Assembly: GCA_963819735.1 (NCBI GenBank) | Contig: CAWFXC010000005.1 | Location: 124,001 to 188,000, forward strand | DNA length: 64,000 nucleotides | Source of the DNA: CAWFXC01 sp963819735 | GTDB lineage: Bacteria > Actinomycetota > Acidimicrobiia > IMCC26256 > DASPTH01 | Direction of reading: 5' to 3' | Part shown: positions 1 through 9,090 of the stretch, one piece after another | How positions within the stretch are numbered: position 1 is the first letter of the stretch | Layout of the letters: every line of letters starts with the position of its first letter | Position numbers and translations under genes: made by a program | Notes under the pieces: model-generated | What the model was told of the DNA's origin: nothing | Database searches by the model: none | Seen by the model: only the letters and a program-made list of their open reading frames with translations

Positions 1-636
1 GGACAACCGGGCTACCGCGAGATCGTGATGGACCCCGGGTTCAACCGGATCCCGTGCGAATCGCCGCTCACCGATCTGATGGGTCAGATCCTCGGGCCCG
101 AAGGCTTCTGCTACCCGCTCAAGGTGCCGCGCGTCGTCTACCCGGTCTCGATCGTCCCCCGGCAGCCCGGCAACTTCGTCCACCAGGACTACGGCTCGGT
201 GCAGGACATGTTCACCTGTTGGGTGCCGCTCGGTGACGTACCCCGCAGCCTCGGCGGTCTCGCGCTCGAGCCGGGCAGCCAACGGACCAGCCGGGTGCGG
301 CAGCGCCCTCTGTCCACGCTGCCGCGTGGCTGGTCGACGACCGACTACCGCGCCGGCGACGTCCTCGTGTTCCATTGCCTGACGTCGCACGCCGCGCTGC
401 CGAACCGCGAGGATCGGCTGCGGTTCTCGGCCGAGTACCGCTGGCAACTCGCCGACCAACCCGCACCGCGCCGGCTGGTGATCGGACCGCAGGGGAACGA
501 GATCGGCTCCCGCCTCTTCAGCCGCCGGGACTGGTGGAAGGAGGCGCCACGCGGACTCGAACTGTTCGACGACGCTGAAGCTCGGGCCAGCACGCGGCCC
601 GCGCCACCATCGCGCTTCGTGCAGTTCACGAACTGA
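1..636 (+). CDS. Phytanoyl-CoA dioxygenase (PhyH) family protein, 5' truncated by the window edge
   Basis: Non-haem Fe(II)/2-oxoglutarate dioxygenase of the PhyH family. The reading frame is open to base 1 (GQPGYREIV precedes the first ATG at 25), so the true start lies outside the window. The iron-binding HxD pair is seen as HQD at about 181-189, the distal His is in SHAALPN at about 384-404, and a downstream Arg (DRLRFSAEYRW) fits the 2-oxoglutarate carboxylate contact. The visible 211 residues cover the catalytic double-stranded beta-helix. PhyH enzymes usually hydroxylate a lipid or a secondary metabolite; the substrate here is unknown. It converges on the DinB-like gene that ends at 679. 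Confidence 0.85.
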   Translation, partial: GQPGYREIVMDPGFNRIPCESPLTDLMGQILGPEGFCYPLKVPRVVYPVSIVPRQPGNFVHQDYGSVQDMFTCWVPLGDVPRSLGGLALEPGSQRTSRVRQRPLSTLPRGWSTTDYRAGDVLVFHCLTSHAALPNREDRLRFSAEYRWQLADQPAPRRLVIGPQGNEIGSRLFSRRDWWKEAPRGLELFDDAEARASTRPAPPSRFVQFTN

Positions 637-678
637 AGTCGGTGGACAGGAGCTGACGCGCGACGAGAGGTGTCGACG

Positions 679-1434
679 TCACATCCCGGGGAAGGTGCGG
701 CGCAGCTCGTCGAGGTCGGCCGAGCCGTGGACCGGAGGCGTGTGCGCGGGGTCGAGGCGTCCGTAGATCAGCCGCACGAACGCCTCGGCCGGGAGCTCGA
801 GGTCCGGTGGGTGGTCGTACCCGGTCGCGGTCAGTGAGACGCGGGAAGGGCCGAGCGAGAGGGTGAACGCGCGCGACGGTTCGGTGGTGCGCACGCTGAT
901 CACACGCTCGTCGTCAGCCGGTTTGCCGGTGAATCCCGCGATCATGCCGAGGTTGTCGATGATCACGGCGGTCGCGTCGGTCGGCAGCGTCGCCGCGGGT
1001 TGCAGTGCGACCTCGACGTCCCACGTGTGGAGCGCGTGTTCGTTCACACGGAGGCCGACGAATCCCTGGGCGTCGAGTTCCAGCGGTCCCATCGAGAAGC
1101 GGAGCTTCTCCCGTTCGGCGTCGGTGAGCGAGGCAAGCTGGTCGACGAGCGCGGCGTCGGCGACCAGCGCGTCGGCCGCCTGCGCCTCGGGCGACTTCGC
1201 GTTCCATTCGTCCCAGATCGGCGGGGCGAAGTCGTCGGCCAGCTCGTGCCCGGAGCGCGTGGCCTCGATGCGCGACCCCATGATCACCGCGCCCGACCCG
1301 ACGTGGGAGAGCACGTCGGCGATGCTCCACTCCGACGGATAGGCCGACGCGCGTAGCTGCGCGCCGTCGAGCGGTTCGACGAGCGCGCGCAGCCGCGCGA
1401 CCGACGCCCGCAGGGCGGTGAGCTCGTCGATCAT
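679..1434 (-). CDS. DinB/MDMPI_N-type maleylpyruvate isomerase-like protein
   Basis: A 251-residue protein of the actinobacterial TIGR03083-like family: an N-terminal four-helix DinB/mycothiol-dependent maleylpyruvate isomerase domain, then a C-terminal alpha/beta domain. The N-terminal pattern P(S/T)EW(S/T)IADVLSHVG supplies the usual first metal-binding His, and the helical body contains the NEHALHTWDV stretch typical of the third metal site. Family members are thiol-dependent metalloenzymes (isomerases or transferases); the reaction here is not known. The ATG at 1434-1432 overlaps the stop of the upstream DoxX gene as ATGA, so the two are probably translated together. Confidence 0.8.
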   Translation of the reverse strand: MIDELTALRASVARLRALVEPLDGAQLRASAYPSEWSIADVLSHVGSGAVIMGSRIEATRSGHELADDFAPPIWDEWNAKSPEAQAADALVADAALVDQLASLTDAEREKLRFSMGPLELDAQGFVGLRVNEHALHTWDVEVALQPAATLPTDATAVIIDNLGMIAGFTGKPADDERVISVRTTEPSRAFTLSLGPSRVSLTATGYDHPPDLELPAEAFVRLIYGRLDPAHTPPVHGSADLDELRRTFPGM

Positions 1435-2009
1435 GCCGAGACCGCGGCGGCCGGCGTCGGGTCGGCCGAGACGGGTGAGGCCGACGCCTCGGGTGCGGGT
1501 GCGGGCGAGGCGGGTGCAGTGGCGGCGGGAGCCGGAGGACGCGCGGTCAACAGCTTGACCAGCGCGACGCCGGTGAACGCGACCGCGCCGACCGCGACCA
1601 CCGCTGCGAGTCGCTTCGACAGCGGCAGGCCGAGGCGCACCTTGCCCGGTCCGGCGGCGGCGAGCACGGTGGCGAGGGCCAGGTTGGTCAGCGCCAACTC
1701 GTACCCGCCGTTGGCGGCCAGCGGACCGTTCTTGCGGTGCGTCGCCACCGCGACGGTCATCGCGCCCGCGATCGCAATCGGGCCGAGCGGATCGGCGAGG
1801 CCGGCGGCGGTCAGGAGACCGCCCCCGAGTTCGGACGCGCCGGCGAGCGCCGCCATGGGCCGGCCCGGGGAGAGGCCGATCGACTCGAAGCCGGCGCTGG
1901 TCTTCTCGAGGCCGTGACCGCCGAACGCCCCGAACAACTTCTGGGCCCCGTGGGCGGCGAGGTATCCACCGAGCACGACCCTGCCCGCTACCAGTGCGCT
2001 GTGTCGCAT
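1431..2009 (-). CDS. DoxX family membrane protein
   Basis: About 192 residues with four hydrophobic helices. The first carries the DoxX hallmark GGYLAAHGAQKLFG and the second region GASELGGGLLTAAGLADPL. The C-terminal 40 residues are an Ala/Pro-rich tail outside the family core. DoxX proteins are small inner-membrane proteins linked to redox or quinone stress and often sit beside thiol-dependent enzymes, which agrees with the coupled DinB-like gene. The start at 2009 was chosen because AGGGGAAG lies just upstream; a further in-frame ATG 60 bases upstream lacks one. A palindrome at 2065-2077 lies in its promoter region. Confidence 0.85.
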   Translation of the reverse strand: MRHSALVAGRVVLGGYLAAHGAQKLFGAFGGHGLEKTSAGFESIGLSPGRPMAALAGASELGGGLLTAAGLADPLGPIAIAGAMTVAVATHRKNGPLAANGGYELALTNLALATVLAAAGPGKVRLGLPLSKRLAAVVAVGAVAFTGVALVKLLTARPPAPAATAPASPAPAPEASASPVSADPTPAAAVSA

Positions 2010-2064
2010 GACGCTTCCCCTTGGCTCGGAACGGTCGGAATCGACCGGGTGCGATTGTGAAGCC

Positions 2065-2077
2065 TTCAATGATTGAA
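2065..2077. promoter_or_regulatory. Perfect 13-bp palindrome TTCAATGATTGAA, candidate MarR/HxlR-type operator
   Basis: TTCAAT-G-ATTGAA is a perfect inverted repeat in the AT-richer stretch between the divergent DoxX (start 2009) and lytic transglycosylase genes. It begins 56 bases upstream of the DoxX start. Size and sequence fit MarR or HxlR-type binding sites, which often control DoxX genes. No such regulator is encoded in the window, so assignment is inference. Confidence 0.45.
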
Positions 2078-2146
2078 CACTCTATCAAAACGCGGAATGG
2101 GAGCCCAGCCGAGGCGGGCGGAGGTGGGAGCGGGCAGGCTGGGGCC

Positions 2147-3068
2147 ATGGCCAGGGGGGCGTTCGCCGCAGTCGTCACCGTGGCGGCGATCGTCGCCGGC
2201 GGCTGCTCGGGCGGTGGATCGTCGGCTACCGGCGACCGCCGGACGCCGGACGCCGTCACCTCGCCCTCGACGGGCGCGCCCGGGCGCGCCCTCGACCGGC
2301 TCGACCTCGACCACCGCGCCGGTCACGAGCCCGGATCAGCTCACCGCACCGCAGAACGCGCCCGACACGGCGGCGGTGCTCACGCGCGTGGAGCGCACGC
2401 TGCGCGCCCACGACGCCGATCCCGCGGCACGGCTCGCGCTCGGATGGCAGCAGCAACTCGCGTACGGGGCGCTCTCCACCCATCCGGAGTGGACCGACGC
2501 GGTGCTCGCGGCGCTGCCCGACGACGTACGCGTGATCGTCGCCGCCAACTGCGACGCGGCGGTGAAGCTCACCGCCCCCGACCTCGGCGCGGTCCCGACG
2601 TCGCTGCCCGACTGGACCATCCGTACGCCACCGGCGCCGACCGTGTTGCTGGGTTACTACCACGAGGCCGAAGCCGCGTCGTCGATCCCGTGGTTCTACC
2701 TGGCTGCCATCCACTTCGTCGAGAGCAGGATGGGTCGCATCCACGGCAACAGCAGCGCGGGCGCGCAGGGACCGATGCAGTTCATCCCGAGCACGTGGGC
2801 CGAGTACGGCAACGGCGGCGACGTGAACGACGACCACGACGCCATCCTCGCCGCGGGGCGGTTCCTCGCCGCCAATGGTGGCGCGGCCGACATCGACCAC
2901 GCGCTGTTCGCGTACAACCCGAGCACGAACTACGTGGCCGCGATCAAGGACTACGCGGGTGTGTTGCAGTTCGATCCCGGTGAGTACGACGGGTACTACG
3001 CGTGGCAGGTCTACGTGACGACGACCGCGGGCACCGTGCGTCTCCCCGAAGGTTGGACCCGGCCATGA
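2147..3068 (+). CDS. Lytic transglycosylase (SLT domain) lipoprotein, frameshifted by a 10-bp duplication
   Basis: The C-terminal half is an SLT-type murein transglycosylase domain: the catalytic Glu is in AAIHFVESRMG, followed by SSAGAQGPMQF and FAYNPSTNYV motifs. It would cleave peptidoglycan outside the membrane. The matching N-terminus is in another frame: from ATG 2147, MARGAF..., a hydrophobic stretch and a lipobox-like VAGGC, then a Ser/Thr/Pro-rich linker. The frames are joined across an exact tandem duplication of CGGGCGCGCC at 2271-2290. Removing one copy gives a continuous linker (TSPSTGAPSTGSTSTTAP). In the SLT frame alone there is no credible signal peptide. Either an assembly artefact or a recent inactivating duplication. 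Confidence 0.75.
2271..2290 (+). repeat. Exact 10-bp tandem duplication inside the transglycosylase gene
   Basis: CGGGCGCGCC occurs twice with no spacer (2271-2280 and 2281-2290). Ten bases shift the frame by one, exactly the shift separating the lipoprotein signal from the SLT domain. Confidence 0.9.
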
Positions 3069-3090
3069 CCGGTACCGCGCCGGGACGGGT

Positions 3091-5469
3091 TCATTCGGTA
3101 CGTAGCGCCTCGGCGGGACGGATGCGGGTCGCGGCGTGGGCCGGTCCGGCGGCGAGCAGGTTCGCGATCACCAGCGCCGTCGGCACGATCACCAACACCG
3201 CGAGCAGCGCGAGCGGCGGCACGTAGACCACGGGGAACGTGTCGGCCAACGAACGCCAGATGAGGCGCCCGGTCGCGATCCCGAGGGGGATCCCGATGAC
3301 CAGGCCCACGATGGCGAGCAGCGTCGCCTGCCAGGCGATCGCGACGCGCGACTGGTGACGGGTGAACCCGAGGGCGCGCAGGACCGCGAGGTCGTGCTTG
3401 CGGCGTCGGACCGTCGTCACCAGCGCGTGGGCGACGGTGGCGCAGGCGAGCAGGCCGAAGAACACGCCGAGCGCGAAGGGGAGCGTGCGGAGCTGTCCGA
3501 GGTCGACGATCGCGCTCGGGAGCACCGGGGGTAAGGCCTCGAAGGCGTCACTGCCGCCGCCGATCGCCGCGAGCTGCTTCTGCCCGGCGGCGATTCGCGC
3601 ATGCGGCGCCCATCGCACCAGGATGTAGTCCTCGAACGCGTCGTTCCCGAGTTGATCGGCCGGGGGGAGCGCCGCCCGCAGGCCGCCGGCGGTCAGCCAC
3701 GCGCTCTGGTCGTAGTCGGTGTGCGACGTCGCCGGCAGCAACGCGGTACCGACGACGCGGGCGGTGTGCGCGGTCCCGTTCCCGAGCTTCACGACGTCGC
3801 CGACGTGGAGGTGCAGGTTGCGCAGCGTGACGGGAGCGAAGGCGATCTCGCGCGCGTTCCGGGGTGCTCGTCCGCTGAGCACCACGAGCGGGAGGTGGCC
3901 CTTCAGGGTTTGGGTGCCGAACGCGGGGGTGGTGGCACCGTTGACGCGCACGGCGCGGGCCCAGGTCGCGTGCAGCACCGAAGCCACTTGCGGATTGCCG
4001 TCCACCACCGCGAGATCATGGGCCGAGGCCGGGCCGTCGCCGAACCCGAGCTCGAAGTCCCACACGACTCCCGAGCGTGCGGGGCTGGCGATCACATCGT
4101 TGATGCCGGCGCGGAAGGTGAAGCAGGCGACCACCCCGAGGACGCCGACGATCGCACCGACGAGCGCGGACCGCACCGGGACCGCCCGCCGACCGCGCCC
4201 CGGCTCCACGGCGAGGCGTGAGCCGATCAGGAGCGATGCGGGAAGCCCGGCCCGCGCGACCCAATTGCCCGCGGTCGACGGCTCCCGCACCGGCGTCTCG
4301 GTGCGGGTCGCCCGCCACCACGCCGAGAGCAACGCGGTCACGAGCACACCAGTGATCACCGCGAACGTCGCGATCCCGAGCGCGAACCAATCGGCGTGGG
4401 TCCCGAGGTCGAGGTCGTAGTGGCGGGCGATGCTGATCGGGAACCGCGACGACAGCGCGACCGCGACGACGATCGTGCTCACCGCGGCCGTCGCCGCGCT
4501 CACCATCGCCGGGATCGCCAGCGCGGGGATGACGATCCGACGGTCGGCGCCGATGGCGCGCCAGGTTGCGAGATCGGCGGCTCCCGCAGTGACGGCGCGG
4601 ACGAGCGCCTGGCCGACGAGCACCCCGCCCCCGAGGATCACGGCCAGTGCGAACAGCAACAGGCCGTTGCGCTCGACGTTGAGCACGCTGGCGGCTTTCC
4701 GTAGCCCGAAGAGATCCCGGACGCTCTGGATGTTGATCGGATGGCCGACGATGTGCTGGACCCCGTCCTGGAAGCGGCTCAAGTCGGCTTCGCCGTGGCG
4801 CAGCGCGACGAAGTCGTTGACGAAGCCTCCACTGCGCGCGCCGTACTTCGCGTAGAACCCCGACGACGGCGTCCAGGTTGGTTCGCTGTCCGTCGACTTG
4901 GCGATGCCGACCACGCGCAGCCGTTGCTGGAAGTCGAGGTCGACCCCGGTGGGCAGGAATCCGGGCGGTGCCGACGCGGCAACTTTGGCCGACACCGACT
5001 GCCGGACGAGCATCGTCGCGCCGAGCCCGAGTCCCCACTTGCGTTGCGCGTTCTGGTCGACGACCACCTCGTCGGCTTTCCGGGGATCGGGCATCCGCCC
5101 CGCGACGAGGGCGCCGATCAGCGGTCGCATCGCCGCCGGTGTGACCGGGACGAGCGAGCTGTCGAAGCCGGCGGGCTTCACGACCTCGAGGGTGAACGCG
5201 ACGAGGAACGGAAACGTGTCGCGTACCTCGGGGAGGGCGGCCACCGCGTCGCGCTGTTGCGGGCCGAACGACGAATCGTTGGCCAGTACCGCGGCCGTCG
5301 GCAGGTTCGCGACGCGGACGAAGGTCGGCAACACCCGTTCGGTCCGGCGGGCGCCGGCCAACCCCGCAGCCGCGAGCCCGAACGTCGCCCCGGCCAACAG
5401 CCCGAGGACCAGCCACGAACGCCACCGGGTCCGGAGGTCGGCGCGCACCCACATGCGGATCGCGTTCAT
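3091..5469 (-). CDS. ABC transporter permease, FtsX/MacB-like
   Basis: A 792-residue membrane protein with two FtsX-type permease domains: an N-terminal helix (WLVLGLLAGATFGLAAAGL), a large extracytoplasmic domain, three central helices, a second extracellular domain, and a C-terminal triple-helix FtsX block with the LRALGFTRHQ coupling motif. Such permeases pair with a MacB/LolD-like ATPase in lipoprotein, peptide or drug export. No ATPase gene lies beside it, and the neighbours converge on it (transglycosylase) or diverge from it (5677), so it is an orphan permease here. The ATG at 5469 begins the first basic-hydrophobic segment. Confidence 0.85.
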   Translation of the reverse strand: MNAIRMWVRADLRTRWRSWLVLGLLAGATFGLAAAGLAGARRTERVLPTFVRVANLPTAAVLANDSSFGPQQRDAVAALPEVRDTFPFLVAFTLEVVKPAGFDSSLVPVTPAAMRPLIGALVAGRMPDPRKADEVVVDQNAQRKWGLGLGATMLVRQSVSAKVAASAPPGFLPTGVDLDFQQRLRVVGIAKSTDSEPTWTPSSGFYAKYGARSGGFVNDFVALRHGEADLSRFQDGVQHIVGHPINIQSVRDLFGLRKAASVLNVERNGLLLFALAVILGGGVLVGQALVRAVTAGAADLATWRAIGADRRIVIPALAIPAMVSAATAAVSTIVVAVALSSRFPISIARHYDLDLGTHADWFALGIATFAVITGVLVTALLSAWWRATRTETPVREPSTAGNWVARAGLPASLLIGSRLAVEPGRGRRAVPVRSALVGAIVGVLGVVACFTFRAGINDVIASPARSGVVWDFELGFGDGPASAHDLAVVDGNPQVASVLHATWARAVRVNGATTPAFGTQTLKGHLPLVVLSGRAPRNAREIAFAPVTLRNLHLHVGDVVKLGNGTAHTARVVGTALLPATSHTDYDQSAWLTAGGLRAALPPADQLGNDAFEDYILVRWAPHARIAAGQKQLAAIGGGSDAFEALPPVLPSAIVDLGQLRTLPFALGVFFGLLACATVAHALVTTVRRRKHDLAVLRALGFTRHQSRVAIAWQATLLAIVGLVIGIPLGIATGRLIWRSLADTFPVVYVPPLALLAVLVIVPTALVIANLLAAGPAHAATRIRPAEALRTE

Positions 5470-5676
5470 GGATTACGCCTCGGAGCGCCCACGAGGTCAT
5501 CCAACCACAGGCGCTACGAGCCGACGAGTGTGCCTCCTTCCACGTTCCGGGGGTGCTGAACCCCACCGCGGCGGGGCGGTCACCCCCCATATCGGGCGGC
5601 CGCCGGAGCTCGGGCCGGCTCCCGGTCGGTACGATGGAGCGACACCGACTGAGCCACGACCGATGAGAGGCGACCG

Positions 5677-6000
5677 ATGACTGGTGCGGCCACGACGGCA
5701 TCGCGCAGGGTGGAAGGCGAACCGCTCACCGACGCCGAGCTCACCGAGCTCGCCCTCGCCGCCGATCCCGACGCTCCGCTCGCCGACGACGCGATCTCGT
5801 TCTGGGAGCTCGCCGGCCCCGGTACGCCGGGTGCCCCGAGTCCGCTGCCCGACTGGTACATGCCCGCGCCGATGGCCGCCCGGCCGTTGCGCGGGTGGCG
5901 CCGCCGCCTCGTTCGCTACAACGTCTTCCTCATCATCGCGTCGTTCGTGGCGATCAACGCCTACGGACTCTGCAACACGTACGGCCAGCTCCACCTCTAG
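5677..6000 (+). CDS. Small single-pass membrane protein of unknown function
   Basis: 107 residues. An acidic N-terminal half with an LTDAELTELALAADP stretch leads to a Pro-rich segment (PSPLPDWYMPAPM), a basic patch (GWRRRLVRYN) and one hydrophobic helix near residues 80-100. The basic patch before the helix suggests an N-in orientation with a short outside C-terminus. GAGAGGCGACCG upstream of ATG 5677 gives a plausible ribosome site. It diverges from the FtsX-type permease and converges on the SARP regulator. No family is recognised. Confidence 0.65.
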   Translation: MTGAATTASRRVEGEPLTDAELTELALAADPDAPLADDAISFWELAGPGTPGAPSPLPDWYMPAPMAARPLRGWRRRLVRYNVFLIIASFVAINAYGLCNTYGQLHL

Positions 6001-6034
6001 GCGCGCGCCGGCGTGCTCGTGGCGTGCGCCGCGA

Positions 6035-9000
6035 TCACTGACCGATGAGCCGTCCGATCTGGTCCTGCACGTACGCCACGATGGTTGCGTCGCGCGTCGC
6101 GGTCCCGTCGTGGACCGCGTCGGCGAACTCCGCCGGCCCGAGCCGGCGACGCAGCTCCTCCACCAGTTCGCCGATTCGTTCGGCGTCGGTGGGTTCGAAC
6201 GGCAGCGCGGCAGCCGCGCCCGCGGCGACGAGCGAACCGTAGAGCACCGCGGCCGCGCGGCTCGCGCCGAGCTGAGCGAAGATGCCACACACGTGGCGCA
6301 ACGAGAGCCATTGATTGGCCCAGTCGCCGCCGCGATACCAGGTGTCGATGACGGAAGCGAAGCCGGCGAGCGCGCCGGCGGGGTCGCCCTTGCGGGCTTC
6401 GAGCCAGAGCACCTCGGTCTGCGCGAACGCCTCGATCCACCGGTTCCCGGCGGCGCGACCGAGCTGCGCGGCGCGCCGCAGGTGGACGGCGGCTTCGTCG
6501 GGCGCCGTCGCCTCGAGCGAAACCCCCATGGCGTACGTGGCTTGAGCGAGCGCAGTCGGCGAGCCGCAGCGCTGGGCCGCCTCTACCGCCTCGGTGGCGA
6601 GCTTCGCGCCCAGCGGCGCGTGGCCCACGCTGGTCGCGCCGACTGACTGCATGTAGAGGGCATGGGCGAACAGCGCCGGGGAATCGTGGGCGCGGGCGAC
6701 GGCAAGCATGCGGTCCATCCACTTGAGCCCGTCGTCGATCCGGCCGCGGTAGAACACCGCGTTGCCGAGGGTGCGTTCGGCCAGGCCGAACGAATCGGTA
6801 CCGAGATCATCCGCGGCGGCCACCGCCTGGTCGGCCAACTCGATCGCACGGTCGAGGTCTCCTCGTACGAATGCGCCGTACGCGGCCACCGCGATCACGA
6901 TGGGCACGTGCGGATGCAGCTCGATCCCCGGCATCGAGATCGTCGTCTCGGCCCAGGCAGTGACCTCGTAGCGCATGCGGCGGAACGCGAACTCGCGGAG
7001 CGACGCGACCAGGCTGACCGCGGTCTCGCTGTCACCGGCCAGCACCGCCCCAGCGTGGGCCTCGCGACAGTTCTCGAAGTCGCGGTCGAGTCTCGCCACC
7101 CACATGGCTTCGTCGGGTCCGTTGAGGCCCGCTTCGCCTTCGCTCGCGATGCGCACGTACCACGCCCGATGACGCGCTCTCAGCTCCACGCGCTCACCGC
7201 GCTGCTCGAGCCGCTCGAGGCCGAACTCGCGCAGCGTCTCGAGCAGGCGGTACCGCGGTTCGTCGAGATCGACCACCTGCACCATCGACTTGTCGACCAG
7301 GTTGGCGAGCAGGTCGGCGACGCCGTACGCGCCCCCGTCGTGCGCGCCCCCGTCGTGCGCGCCCCCGTCGGGATCGCCGTCGACGACACACACCGCCTCG
7401 GCCGCGCGTAGGTCGAAGCCACCGACGAACGTCGCCAGCCACGCGAAGAGCCGTTGTTCGGGCGGCGTGAGGAGCTCGTACGACCATTCGAGCGTGTCGC
7501 GCAGCGTGCGGTGGCGCCGGTCGGCGCCCCGCTGCGAGGCTCCCAGCAGATTCGACCGTTCCCGGAGCCGCTCTTCGAGCGCGTACGGCCCCATGCTGCG
7601 GAGGCGCGCCGCCGCGAGCTCCAGCGCCAGCGGGAGGCCGTCGAGGCGGCGGCAGATTTCGGCGACCGAGCTCGCGTTCTCCGCGGTGAGCTCGAAACCG
7701 GGATGCGCGGCCGAGGCCCGATCGACGAACAGCTGCACGGCATCGGAGCGGCCGACCGCGTCGACCGACCGCGCGTCGGTACCGGGGAGCGCGAGCGGGC
7801 CGACGGGCCAGATCTGCTCACCGGCCAGGCCAAGCGGGGCGCGGCTGGTCGCCAGCACGGTGACCTGACGGCACGCGCCGCGCACGTGGTCGACGAACGG
7901 CGCGACCGTGTCGACGAGGTGCTCGCAATTGTCGAGCACGATCAGCATCGAGCGGTCGCGGAGGAACTCGATGAGCGTCGCGTCGAGTGAGAGGTGTTGT
8001 CGTTGCTGGACGTCGAGCGCGGCGGCGATGGCCTGCATCGCGGCGCGCTCGTCGCGGACGGCGGCGAGCTCGACGAGACACGGACGCGACGAGTCGGGCA
8101 CGGAGGTCGCGCGCTGCGGCCACGACGTCGCGATTCGCACGGCCAGGCGGGTCTTGCCCACACCACCGGGGCCCACGAGCGTCACCAACCGGTCGGTGAC
8201 CAGCAACTCACCGATCGCCTCGAGGTCGCCGTCGCGACCCACGAACCGCGTTGCGTCGACCGCGGGCCCCGCCGACGCGTCAGCGGTGGTGCCGACGGCC
8301 GCGGTGCTCGCGGCCGTCGGCGCGTGGTCGAGGAGCAGCGTCGGGTCGTCGGCGAAGATCCTTCCTTCGAGGTCGCGGGCGGCCGGTGACAGGTCGAGAC
8401 CGAGCTCGGTGTTCAGGAATGCCCGCAGCTCGTCGGCCCGGCGTACCGCCTCCGCCTGACGCCCGGAGCGGTAGAGGGCGATCATGAGTTGCCGCCAGAA
8501 CCGCTCCCGCAGCGGATGGTCGACCACGAGTCGTTCCAGCTCGCCGACGACCGGAGCGTGATCGCCGAGGGCGAGTCGCGCTTCGAGCAGGCTCTCGAGC
8601 GCGACGAGACGCAGCTCTTCCAGCCGCGCCGCTTCTCCGCGCGCCCATTCGAGGTCGGCGAACTCGTCGAACGCGGGTCCGCGCCAGAGGTCGAGCGCGC
8701 GGCCCAGGTGCTCGACTGCGGCCGTCGGCGGTGCCGACGCGGCGGCGGTGGCGAGGTCTTCGAAGCGGGAGGCGTCGACCGCGTCGGGTGCCGCCTCCAG
8801 CACGTAGCCCGGGGCGCGGGCGACGATCTCGACGTCGGCGGTCAGCGCCCGGCGCAGGCGCGAGATGTTGCTCTGCAGGGTGGCGACGGCCGACCGTGGC
8901 GGCGAGTCGCCCCACATCGCGTCGACGAGTCGGTCGACCGACACCACCGACGACCGGTGGGCCAGGAGTGCGGCGAGCACCAACCGCGCCTTCGGGCCCC

Positions 9001-9067
9001 CGAAGGGGACCGCGGCGCCGTCCCGCCAGACCTCGAGGGGCCCCAAGACGCGCACGAACAGTTCCAC
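6035..9067 (-). CDS. SARP/AfsR-type transcriptional regulator with BTAD, NB-ARC and TPR-like region
   Basis: About 1010 residues. An OmpR-type winged helix (residues 1-95, VRVLGPLEVW...) is followed by a BTAD helical domain (100-245), an NB-ARC/STAND ATPase with P-loop GPGGVGKTRLA near residue 300 and a Walker B-like LIVLDNCEH, a winged-helix region (LEWSYELLTPPEQRLF) and a C-terminal TPR-like array. Such proteins activate genes from direct-repeat operators. The GTG at 9067 was chosen because it gives the canonical family start (VELFVRVLGPLEV); an upstream in-frame ATG at 9181 would run through the repeats at 9091-9120. Near residue 572 a 15-bp tandem repeat encodes DGGAH copies. Confidence 0.88.
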   Translation of the reverse strand: MELFVRVLGPLEVWRDGAAVPFGGPKARLVLAALLAHRSSVVSVDRLVDAMWGDSPPRSAVATLQSNISRLRRALTADVEIVARAPGYVLEAAPDAVDASRFEDLATAAASAPPTAAVEHLGRALDLWRGPAFDEFADLEWARGEAARLEELRLVALESLLEARLALGDHAPVVGELERLVVDHPLRERFWRQLMIALYRSGRQAEAVRRADELRAFLNTELGLDLSPAARDLEGRIFADDPTLLLDHAPTAASTAAVGTTADASAGPAVDATRFVGRDGDLEAIGELLVTDRLVTLVGPGGVGKTRLAVRIATSWPQRATSVPDSSRPCLVELAAVRDERAAMQAIAAALDVQQRQHLSLDATLIEFLRDRSMLIVLDNCEHLVDTVAPFVDHVRGACRQVTVLATSRAPLGLAGEQIWPVGPLALPGTDARSVDAVGRSDAVQLFVDRASAAHPGFELTAENASSVAEICRRLDGLPLALELAAARLRSMGPYALEERLRERSNLLGASQRGADRRHRTLRDTLEWSYELLTPPEQRLFAWLATFVGGFDLRAAEAVCVVDGDPDGGAHDGGAHDGGAYGVADLLANLVDKSMVQVVDLDEPRYRLLETLREFGLERLEQRGERVELRARHRAWYVRIASEGEAGLNGPDEAMWVARLDRDFENCREAHAGAVLAGDSETAVSLVASLREFAFRRMRYEVTAWAETTISMPGIELHPHVPIVIAVAAYGAFVRGDLDRAIELADQAVAAADDLGTDSFGLAERTLGNAVFYRGRIDDGLKWMDRMLAVARAHDSPALFAHALYMQSVGATSVGHAPLGAKLATEAVEAAQRCGSPTALAQATYAMGVSLEATAPDEAAVHLRRAAQLGRAAGNRWIEAFAQTEVLWLEARKGDPAGALAGFASVIDTWYRGGDWANQWLSLRHVCGIFAQLGASRAAAVLYGSLVAAGAAAALPFEPTDAERIGELVEELRRRLGPAEFADAVHDGTATRDATIVAYVQDQIGRLIGQ
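7329..7370. repeat. 15-bp in-frame tandem repeat inside the SARP gene
   Basis: The unit GCGCCCCCGTCGTGC is repeated 2.8 times (7329-7343, 7344-7358, 7359-7370). On the coding strand it gives DGGAHDGGAHDGGAY within the helical region after the NB-ARC domain. A length change by whole units keeps the frame. Confidence 0.85.
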
Positions 9068-9090
9068 CGGACCAGCATCGTCCCCCGGCT

